Assembly: GCA_026874595.1 (NCBI GenBank)
Contig: CM049313.1
Span: forward strand, 76,626,659-76,690,658
Source: Sipunculus nudus
Taxonomy: Eukaryota; Annelida; Sipuncula; Golfingiida; Sipunculidae
Length of the DNA: 64,000 nucleotides
Direction of reading: 5' to 3'
Part shown: piece after piece, positions 54,290-64,000 of the stretch
How the letters are laid out: every line of letters begins with the position of its first letter
How positions within the stretch are numbered: the first letter of the stretch is position 1
Notes under the pieces: model-generated
What the model saw: the letters and a program-made list of their open reading frames with translations, nothing else
Told to the model about the DNA's origin: nothing
Database searches by the model: none
Position numbers and translations under genes: made by a program

Positions 54290-55945
54290 TGAAATCCCGT
54301 TAATCTCGTTTGACAAGAAGCAGTGAGACGTTTTCCGGTTTGTCATGTCAAGCTGGCCAAATGATATGAAATGCCGAAAACTAGACCTGTCTAGCTATAA
54401 AAGCCGCTGAGTTATAAGCATTTGCATGAAATCTCGTGTTTTCTCGTTTGACGGGAAATGGTGCGAGCTTGTGCCTGACTTGGAGTTCTGTCATGTCAAG
54501 CGGGTCATGTGGAACTAAATGCCGAAAACTAGACCTGTCTAGCTGCAGTTCCGTGAAATCTCGTGTTTTCTCGTTTGACGGGATACGGTGCGAGATTTAG
54601 CCTGACATGCATGTCTGTCGTGTCAAGCTGGTCTAGTGGAACAAAATGCCGAAAACCAGACGTGTCTATCTGTAACACTCGCCGAGTTATAACCAATGCC
54701 GTGAAATCTCATGTTTTCTCGTTTGACGAGATACGGTGCGACATTCGGCCTGACTTTCAGTTCTGTCATGTCCAGCAGGACATGTGAAACAAAATGCCGA
54801 AAACTAGACCTGTCCAGCTGTAAAACTCGCCGAGTTATAAGCATTTCCGTGAAATCTCGTGTTTTCTCGTTTGACGAGATAGGGTGCGAGATTTGGCCTG
54901 ACTTGTACATCTATCGTGTCAAGCTGGTCATGTGGAAGGAAATGCCGGAAACCAGACGTGTCTAGCTGTAAAACTGGCCGAGTTATAAGCATTTCCGTGA
55001 AATTTCGTGTTTTCTCGTTTGACGAGATATGGCGCGAGATTTTGCCAGACTTGCATATCTGTCGTATCAAGCTGGTCTAGTGGAACTAAATGCCGAAAAC
55101 CAGACGTGTCTAGCTGTAAAACTGGCCCAGTTATAAGCATTTCCGTGAAATCCCGTGTTTTCTCGTTTGACGAGATACGGTGCGAGATTTGGCCTGTCTT
55201 GCAGCTCTGTCGTGTCAAGCTTGTTTGGTGGAACGAAATGCCGATAACCAGACCTGTCTAGCTGTAAAAGTCGCCGAGTTATAAGCATTTCCGCGAAGTC
55301 TCGTTTTTTCTCGTTTGACGAGATATGGCGCGAGATTTGGCGTGACTTTAAGTTCTGTCGTGTCAAGCTGGTCATGTGGAACAAAATGCCGAAAACTAGA
55401 TCTGCCTAGCTTAAAAACTGACAAAGTTACAAAAAATGGTCGTGTTATTTCCAATTTCCATGATTTTTGCCCAAAAAATGTAACCATGGTAACGGCACTT
55501 GCATATCTGTCGTGTCAAGCTGGTCTAGTGGAACTAAATGCCGAAAACCAGACGTGTCTAGCTGTAAAACTGGCCCAGTTATAAGCATTTCTGTGAAATC
55601 CCGTGTTTTCTCGTTTGACGAGATACGGTGCGAGATTTGGCCTGTCTTATAGCTCTGTCGTGTTAAGCTTGATTGGTGGAACGAAATGCCGAAAACCAGA
55701 CCTGTCCAGCTGTAAAAGTCGCCGAGTTATGAGCATTTCCGCGAAGTCTCGTGTTTTCTTGTTTGACGAGATATGGCGCGAGATTTGGCGTGACTTTCAG
55801 TTCTGTCGTGTCAAGCTGGTCATGTGGAACAAAATGCCGAAAACTAGATCTGCCTAGCTTAAAAACTGACAAAGTTACAAAAAATGGTCGTGTTATTTCA
55901 AATTTCCATGATTTTTGCCCAAAAAATGTAACCATGGTAACGGCA
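54290..55945. repeat. 148-bp satellite array, about 11 units, with 448-bp higher-order repeat
   Basis: Units marked by TGTTTTCTCGTTTGACGAGA at about 54711, 54859, 55007, 55155, 55303, 55603 and 55751, with more diverged units to the left. Each has a nested hairpin: outer AAATCTCG / CGAGATTT and inner CTCGT / ACGAG. The block 55134-55494 recurs 448 bp later, including GTAACCATGGTAACGG at 55480 and 55928. The array is rich in CpG compared with the rest of the window. Overlapping frames on both strands are satellite artefacts. Confidence 0.92.
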
Positions 55946-56184
55946 AATTTAAGTAAGCTACATATCAAAAGAAAGGCCAAGTGATGACGAAAAAAATGAG
56001 CTATTGCAGAAGTGGATAAGCCTATTTATGGCGAAGTTATCGTGCAAAAACTGTTAACCATACCTGTCGTGACCTTGACCCTTGACCTTGGAGCAATGTT
56101 GACCAAAAACAATAGGGCACCTAGAAATCGGTTTGTCAATCAAGCCTGTAAGTTTCAAGTTGATTGATGCAAAAGTGTGACCTG

Positions 56185-56230
56185 GAGAGTCGTGACAAAC
56201 AAACAAACAAACAAACAAACAAACAAAAAG
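56185..56230. repeat. (CAAA)n microsatellite in E6
   Basis: About nine CAAA units followed by ACAGACATACG. Confidence 0.9.
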
Positions 56231-56290
56231 ACAAACAGACATACGCAACTGACGAACATGCTTGCCGAAATCGAAGATTTCCGGCAAGCA

Positions 56291-59200
56291 ACAAAAACAA
56301 CTGACTTTCAATATTTCTTCAATGTTAAATGGAATTGAAAAGCATGTGAATAGTTAATGCTATAAGCTGTTTATAAAAAGCCTTACTGTAAATAACAGAG
56401 TCATAACTGCATGTTAAGTTTGTAAAAATATATCACATTCTCATTCCAGCAAAGGAAGTATAACATATTTGTGAAGAGGTAAAACAATTTGTACATTATT
56501 AAAACCTCCACTTCACACAGCTATGTGATTTTGAGTGCAAGTAGTTCAAATTATCACGTTACGCAGCAAAACATGACAGAAACAGACGAGTGCAGTCTGT
56601 CTGCTGCAAATAGTGACTGTCATTAGACCTGTGCAGCACATAACTACCAGCCAGCCAAGCTCCCATGGCCTCCAGTGACAGGTAAACAGGGCTGCTGATG
56701 TTTTCAAATCGAGGGTTTTTTTTACCTCTATGTGAAGATTTTGCAGACAGATTGACAGCTAGGATGACGACTGTCTGTCACAAGCTGAAAGACAAATTGT
56801 TATACTTGTGTAAAGCACAAATGTCAAGGTTTCAACTTTTTGCTGTCCACGAATTTCATGCACAAGTTCTTCCAGCAGTATGTGATTGGATTGGTGTTTT
56901 CATATGAAATCCAGTATGATACAACCATGTGTTGAACTTGCATGAGTTGAATGCCCTGTTTATGTTTAAATAAAAGAGTTGCATTCAGCCCTGATAAGTT
57001 TAGTTGTTTCAGACCTCTAATACACTGAAGTTTTCTACATTCAAGGCTTAAATTAAACTGTACTTGAGACAAAAGCTAATTAAGATACCTTTTTACGGAA
57101 TGGGTCATGCGGAATGGGTGTTGAGAAATTTTATATGAACCTGCATGGCAGCATGCTGTTTTTTTTGTGTACCTTCTGGAACCTCTGGAAAACACTACAT
57201 GTATAGCGTGTCTACATGTAGCATGTTTGCCTGATATGAATTCCACATGCGAGATCTGCGCATAGCAAAACTAACATTATTCATTGTTTTTTTTCAATAG
57301 CAAATTTATATGCATTCCGCATCCTGACATCAGAAATCTTAGCTTAACTGCATTTTTTTTTCAACTGAAATTCAAATTCATTGGAACATATCCTTTCTGT
57401 AACAAAAGTTGAACATGAGCATTTCTTTTTATTTTTTGTTTTTGTTTATGAAACTGGTTACTACTAGTATGCATTTTAGATTTAAGAAATTACAAAAAAG
57501 AAATTGTAAGTATAGTCACATAATGAACAACAATTCAAGTTCACCTATTTTAACCATTCAACACACAGAAAAGGGGGACTATATCTAAGCTATTATCTGC
57601 CCTTCTCAAACCTTATCAACCTCCCTTTATCTGCTGTGCCAGTTTTTTAAGTATTCTATTTCCTCAGATGAATTTAAGATTTTAATTAGAACTGCTTTAA
57701 CTCAATCATCCATGTTTTATCTGATTTCCAAAAAACAAAAGTCTAAAGGTCACTTGAAACAACAGCTTCAAATGATTAGAGATGAGTATACATATTAAAC
57801 AGATCTATGTCAGCTTGAAGAACAGAAGTACATAAACTGTGTACTGGTGGTAATTAAGTTACACAAGCTTAAAAATTGAGAATTATTTTATCCTTCAAAA
57901 CAGTTATTTTCATACTTTAAAGAAAGCTCTAAATGATGGTAAAATATATAATTTCATAATTTAATAAATATGGTTTAAGTTTAAAGGTTAAGTATATAAT
58001 TTAGAAAAAAATGGAAAATGACTAATCATGATATACACCTACCTTCATGTACTAGTATATCTGTCACCACTTAAGAAAGCTAGTTTTAAAGAAAAACCCT
58101 GTCCTACTTTTTTGCAGGTTGCATGTATGGATAAACAGATGTGGAAAGTGGGTCACATGACACAGTAAACCTTGTCTTATCTCCTGACCTTATTCTAGGC
58201 AAAAGAGGAAGAGTCAAACAGAAAATATATATTCACTTTGAGTCTGTGTATTATTCAGCCAATATCCTGTCTGAACCAGATGCTTTAACATACAGTCTGT
58301 GCAAAAAACAAAAAGAGAGACCATTCACTGAGGCCTCACTGTCATATTAAATCACTGTAAATTGTTACTGTACTCCTAAATCCTCCTGAGATAAACAGAG
58401 GTCATGTCAAAAACTTTGAAAACATTGGAAAATTATATCTAAGTGCTCATATATATAAAATAATATATATATATATATTCATACATATATGATGAGATAT
58501 CATACTAAACTACACTAAATATAGTTAACATATTACCTTTTATACCTTCACTAAAAGCATATTATTTGACCTTGACCTCACATTTTATGACCTTGACCTG
58601 ATTTTGGCAACCCCTTCTTTCAACCTGAACAGATGAAGGTAATAATTCCCAATTAGCTCAGCCACAAAGATCTGTAAACAACCATTTCCAAATGTAAACA
58701 GGCTCTGTTTATGTTTCCTTGAAGAAGTATATCCAAAACTATAGTAACCTCCATGAAACATTATTTTGTATGAAAAAACAAAGAAATGAAAAAAAAGTCC
58801 TGAGTAAAGACCACATGACCTGTGCCATTTCTAACAGGATATTTAATCTATAAAGAGCATCAATGCAGCTTTTACTTGAGACATATTTTACAACTGACAA
58901 TGCTCATTGTGCACTATGTTGATGCGGACACGTGCCCTTGAGGAGGGATGACCTTCCGGACCCCTGGCAGTTTTTACGTTGCTCCTTTAACAGGTAAAGA
59001 CGATGAGCTGCAGTAAGGGAGCAGGTGCTCTCTTCTCAGAATTAGCTGGAACACGAATGTTTGCTGCCATGTTTTATTCTTTGGAGCATTGTTTTTCCAA
59101 TTGCACCACTGCGTAACAAGCTAAAAATGTGGCCTGACGACACTGTTTACCCATCTTCCACTTTATTTGTTCTGACACTTAAAGGTCAACACTTTGATTC

Positions 59201-61098
59201 ATTTCAATTACAATCTGCTAATTGGACAAATAAATATCTGCTTCAAAGGTCATATCTGTCCTTCTCAAAGGTCACATCTTTGATCCTGTTCTTTGAACCA
59301 AGCAGACATAAACATGAACAAAAATTATGTACATTAGACATATACACCTTGTATACCTCTAACGTCCTACTAGCTATTATGCTTCAGTCTAACAAAGCTA
59401 GTGAAGTACACATTTCCTATAAAAATTATAATTAATCTGCAGAATTTTTTTTAATTAAATCATCTTATTAATTATGATTAATCTTAATTATCAGTATTAA
59501 TTATCAATGGGTAAATAAGAACGGATAAAAAGAAAAACAAACACGTGTATTACTCGTGCAGGTTCTGTCAACTCAAGATTGAACATTCAAATAAGGATAA
59601 AATATTATTGAATATAAGCCTCCTCCTACCTGGTGGTGCCAGTCACATCAACCTTTCCACCTGAAATTGGTTTCAGGTGTACAGTTATGCCACATTAACG
59701 TATTGGTACATTTAATCAACAAGGATAATTTTTTTTTTTTTAATCAGGAGACCCCTTTTTGAGTATTCCTGCCAACAAAAAAGTTAACAAATTATCAGTA
59801 AACAATGGTTAAACCTGGCCTTCTTGGTAAAATTATAACTGAGCATCTGTATCATTATTTCAAATACCTCTAAATTTAAGAAATTTGGTATTTTGTTACG
59901 ATTTTCCTCAGCACAGGAGTGAGAACCTGCACAAGGTTGATTGATGGACCACTTCAGGGCACTGCAGTATCACTGGGACTGCTGCGTGTAAATTATTAAT
60001 ACAGAAAACCACTGTATTTATGCTGAGAACATGCTGCAGGCTGAATGATTGGGGTTGTAAGAAGGGGCATGGATAATTCAAACCAAACAAATGTGTTACA
60101 AGCCAAAATATCATCTGTCATGTGTCATAATCTGCAAAAATAAAGACATCCTACCACCACAGTCAGACATGTTATCTCATTAGCTCTTACTGTGTCAAGG
60201 TGAACATACACATTAAAGGCTGGTTGTGAGCCAAGTATGAAAAATATCTAGAAAAAATACATACTGTGAGATTTAAAGTACAGTAAAGTCTTTTTCTCTT
60301 GCCAAAAGGACTACAGGAAGTACTGGCGGGGTATGAGGGTGGATGTTAAAAAAGAATATCAATTTGAGAGAAGAATAATTAAGGAAAATAATGACTATGA
60401 TATTTATACAGTATATATACAAGTTCATACTATGGTACATAATTGATACATAATACTGATTGTTATATATTGGAAATCACCAGGTTACACATTTTACAAA
60501 ACCAATGTATTTGATTGACAGGCAGTGAACTGGCACATGCTAAAAATAAACAGAATTCTGCATCAAAATAAACAGAATTCTGCGTGGGACTTTGTTATTA
60601 TTTGTTGAAAGGTGGTAAATGAACAGGTGGCAAAATATATGACTTTATAGTGTAAAACATTACGCAATAAAATAATATGAAAGAAATACAGATATATGGT
60701 AGCAAACTGGGTTTCCATTAAAACATGAGCTAGGGATATGGGCCTTTCAGCATTTTATAAAATACCAGTATATTAAAATAAGGGTAGTGTCAATAGTAAC
60801 TAGAATGGCTTTGTACTTGCAGGCCTTTGAGGGGAAAATTATTTTGCACGAATTCAAAAGTTATTGTGTTTTGGAAAACATATAAATCTGCAGATTTGAA
60901 CCTGAAAAAAAAGATCACCAATTTGAAACTCTTCCATGAACTTGGTGGGAAAAACTTGTGTTCCAAGTTTGAGGGAAAAAGATGTAGAACCCAGAAATGG
61001 ACCAGTTGAATGAAGTCTGAGATGAGACATAATAATGTATGGCTTGAAAGACAATTCCTTCATTGTGTCATTTATATTTGACGCCTCAGATGATTTTG
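56291..61098. other. No gene recognised
   Basis: AT-rich. Contains a TTGACCTTGACCTCA/TGACCTTGACCTGA pair near 58568-58605, a (TA)n tract near 58461, and a locally GC-richer patch at 58920-59050 with a CACGTG E-box. A plus-strand frame of 124 codons at 59061 has no family similarity and AT-driven composition. Confidence 0.35.
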
Positions 61099-61233
61099 TA
61101 TGTCAAGGTCCAGATCCCAGGAAGTCATTCTATTTATAACTATTTGAGGAGAAGGCTTCAGGCTGGACTGAATCCCAATTTGGTCTTGACCAATTGCTGG
61201 TTGATGCAGATCAGGATCTGGGTGACTGACATA
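61099..61233. mobile_element. Mini-MITE, TATGTCAAGG family, copy 3
   Basis: 135 bp with ends TATGTCAAGGTCCAGATCCC and GATCTGGGTGACTGACATA; more diverged in the middle. Confidence 0.6.
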
Positions 61234-61589
61234 CATATGTTCTTGACCTTTCTGAGAATACCATTGGTAAAGATTATTGTAAGAAAATATGCATGCATAC
61301 AATATTTACATTACATGGACCAAATCCTACTCATGGATTGATTATAAAAAAACGCATCAACCACTCTTACACAATGTATGAAACTTGCTTATAATATATT
61401 TGAATGCTGCCTTGTCAATATGTGAGTCACATATTAATTTCTTTATGTATTTGTGCCTAAGACATTCAGAAACCAATTTGCTTGGAATAAGGTAAAAGAC
61501 ATTCCTACCAAGTTATCATATATCATCAAGGTGAGAATTTATTCTATATTACAAAGTTGTAACAAACCTGTAAAAACATTTTAAAACAA

Positions 61590-61965
61590 GAGCACCACAA
61601 AAGGTTCACAATATGCCTGTTACATGTTTTGTGACCTTTGACCTCATTAAATATGCATGAATTTTGCTGAGAATGTAATTCAAGAGAGAAACTCTAATGG
61701 TTAATTTTTAAAATGAGTTTCATGTAAATCCATCAGATTTCTAGTTACCCATGACAACTCCGACTAAAGTCTGATGACCTCTGACCTCATTAAATATGCA
61801 TGAATTTTGCTGGAATCCAAACCTGAGCAAGATTTTATATTGGTTTATATTTCTTATAAGAGTTTTATCAAAATCAAGCATGTTCCTGGTAGGTTGTTGC
61901 AGTGACACCACAAAGTAACATATGACCTTATTATATATGTGTGGATTTTGCCCATAATTGAACTC
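61590..61965. repeat. Dispersed repeat, TGACCTCATTAAATATGCAT family
   Basis: Two good and one decayed unit of about 150 bp with TGACCTCATTAAATATGCAT and GAATTTTGCTG. Same family and orientation as 6230-6560. Confidence 0.6.
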
Positions 61966-63380
61966 AGGAGAGATAACCTATTGGTAAGTAATAATGGTGG
62001 TTTTCAGATAGATGGATAGACTGTGGCTGTATAATATATCCCATCATATAAAATTATAAATATTACTAAAAATACTATCAGACCATGGCAGATATCATAA
62101 AAAACAAGATCAAGGGTCATATAACTATCATCCCACAACATCATTTAAAATCATGGGAGACCAACATGTGCTCTGCTCAAAGTGAACAAAATGCAGCCTA
62201 AAGCAGCCAACTTCAGGCTTGGTAAGTTTAAAATAGTGTAGCCAACAGAACAATTGTTAGAACTAAGACCCAGTTTCATCTGTGACTTGAGTACCAGCCC
62301 ACCTGTATCTGTAGAAGGTTATCTCTCTGATAACACTGATATCTATCAAATGTAAACCATAGTCATCCTAGGAGCATAAATTCACTGCAAACTGGTTGGT
62401 TTTCTGAATAAGTATATATATATATGTATATATTTACCTACTATACTCTTGGATTTCTTTTGTGGTAAGAAATTTATTGTAACATTAGATGAAATAAACG
62501 GCAATATTGGAATCTCCTCATACCCTCAGTCAATTTAAGTTCAACAGCATCTGAATCTGGGTGTCCATTTTTTAAGATACAGTAAAATATTTACTACATA
62601 TAAGAATTTTCTGTCTCAATCATTTCTCTTGTCACAGCAGTACAAGTCCAGCTGTGTGTCATGGTCTTATCAAATAATTTTTTTTTCTTCTTGATTATTC
62701 CTTCTGAATAACTATGATTTAACTCTCCATTGTATGATATTAACTATCTGATTTAATTTTCATAATAAAACTCATATTTTCTGTCACAGAGCACTCTTAT
62801 AATTCCTAAAATGAGCACTTATCATTATAAACTTATTATATAATTTAATCTGTGAAATGTCATATCTGGTCACTGAGACATTAAACATAAACACTGATAA
62901 ATGTGGTTCTTTATTAGTGCTGATGCAACAGAAATAAATATCTAGTGTACACATTTCATCATAAATTGTATACCATATGTTATCCTCATCTAACTAATAT
63001 ACTTCCAAATATATATCATCCAAACATCCCTGTAGCCTATTAGATACCCCATGACTCCACATACCAGAGTGATCTACCAGGCTACCACAACAAAACCTAC
63101 ATTAAAACAAACTCAGACCAAACTCAAACCATGTCAGGTCAAAGGCACAATCAATTTTATGTTTTGTATTCTTGGCTTCACACGTACTTGCATGGTTCAC
63201 ATTACCAGTGTTTATGAGACTGTTACAAGCTGCCAGCTACATGATGAGCAGTTACTAAACAGTATATATATATATGTGAGAACCTCCAGTAGTATTTTTG
63301 AAGTGTTGCCTCCCCCCCCCCCCCCTTTAACATTTCTCACCAAACAATAATACAGAAAGAAGTTATATTACATTCAATTT
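61966..63380. other. No gene recognised
   Basis: AT-rich with a short TA run near 62412 and a C-run near 63312; short frames only. Confidence 0.35.
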
Positions 63381-63388
63381 TGTCATGA

Positions 63389-63389
<1 letters not shown>

Positions 63390-63458
<69 letters not shown>
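63390..63458. repeat. (TA)n microsatellite
   Basis: About 34 TA units. Confidence 0.96.
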
Positions 63459-63461
<3 letters not shown>

Positions 63462-64000
63462 AGTAATGGACATAGGGTCAATGCATATTTTTCAACTCCA
63501 ATTCAATTCCAATTCAAGATTTTTTATGAAACTTAAATTCTAATTCATAATATGGCTTAAAATTTGAAGTAAGAGTACATTATTTAAACTGACAAAGAAC
63601 AAATTAGTTTAACAGGTAAAATACACGACTATCTCGAAATGCAGGCCAGAACCAGACAGAGTTCTGATAGCAGACTTGAGTATTCACTCAGAAATACTTA
63701 GTTATGAACATGTTATCTATAAAATTATATAACCTGAAAGACAAATTTTCATCAGCAGTCTTAAAAAATCATATCTTTCATCCTCACAGTTTAATTTGAC
63801 AGCAGCTGATGTGGCTATATAAATAGCCTTGACAGATGTAGTGAGGGCTACTTTAAACTGGCTTCATTCTGAGGTATTATAGGTCTGCTGGCTGATCCAC
63901 TTATAATGAAATATTATTCCATAAGTCTTGCCGTTCTTTCAGGTAGGTCCTGTTTATTTAGATACTGCCTATGGGTCCTTTGGAATGACCTGCTGAATAA
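63459..64000. other. No gene recognised at right edge
   Basis: A TATATAAATAG word at 63816-63826 with a CAGCTG E-box just before it resembles a core promoter on either strand, but there is no coding support nearby. Confidence 0.25.

Larger units (their letters stand above)
54088..56290 (+). mobile_element. E6: HINE-like element with 148-bp satellite core
   Basis: Left end AACAAGA, cap TGACC-aga-GGTCA (54095-54107), arm CTTGCCGGAAAT (54112-54123). Core is the 148-bp satellite. After it come TGACCTTGACCCTTGACC, then (CAAA)n with ACAGACATACG, then the right hairpin GCTTGCCG-AAATC-gaa-GATTT-CGGCAAGC (56260-56289). The left arm is the exact inverse of 56277-56288 over 12 bp, 2.1 kb apart. Confidence 0.76.

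Noticed and set aside
54563-55984. Many overlapping 80-105 codon frames on both strands
   Set aside because: They repeat at the 148-bp satellite period and reflect few stop codons in a CpG-rich monomer, not genes.
59061-59435. 124-codon plus-strand frame, the longest in the window
   Set aside because: No recognised domain, no splice or start support, composition as expected by chance in AT-rich DNA.
63780-63960. TATA-like word with E-box at right edge as a promoter
   Set aside because: Single weak motif in AT-rich DNA without an adjoining gene; listed only as low-confidence context.

Overview
The window is animal nuclear DNA, AT-rich, with long introns, GT-AG splice sites, abundant (TA)n tracts and dense non-autonomous transposons. 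The mix of repeats (tandem-core elements ending in GACG/ACAG/CAAA runs, TGACCTTGACCTTTGACC-type dispersed repeats, many MITEs) suggests a marine mollusc, probably a bivalve. That assignment is inference from repeat style; no ribosomal or mitochondrial marker is present.

One protein-coding gene is clearly supported. It is on the minus strand and encodes the N-terminal half of a high-affinity cAMP phosphodiesterase of the PDE8 family. Ten coding exons run from a start codon at 34020 down to 3698. They join with consistent phases into 1003 nt (334 complete codons plus one base). In order they give an MGC lipidation-type N-terminus, a short linker with the family FGPM motif, a receiver-like (REC) domain with its Asp in an IIDHR motif, a PAS domain, and the start of the basic/serine-rich linker. 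The catalytic HD domain must lie beyond the left edge of the window. None of the ten exons is a long open reading frame in the intronic context; most were found by matching short peptides plus splice sites.

Everything else is intron or upstream DNA filled with mobile-element remains. The most striking class has six clear members and one short relative (E1 1942-2474, E2 9759-11512, E3 29451-30178, E4 32238-33407, outer E5 45663-53128, inner E5a 45844-47456, E6 54088-56290). They share a structure: an ACTAGA- or ACAAGA-type left end, a cap hairpin, a 10-15 base arm, usually a tandem-repeat core, a short simple repeat, and a right-end hairpin whose 5' arm copies the left arm. The arm sequence differs between members but the pairing is kept. 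This matches the known layout of Helentron-associated (HINE, pearl/DINE-like) elements.

At 45.66-53.13 kb three elements are nested. E5a and a 4350-bp foldback-type element (48486-52835, apparent 8-bp target duplication, long terminal inverted repeats, interior of TGTGACCACA palindromes) both sit inside outer E5. A second nest is at 38.5-40.85 kb, where an element with CCGTAAAA ends is inserted into a GGTTCTCAGGCAC-end MITE. Intron 6 carries an 1876-bp element made mostly of degenerate TACTGCAGTA palindromes. Intron 8 carries a 34-bp minisatellite abutting a tRNA-like SINE head. From 34 to 64 kb I found no convincing coding exon.
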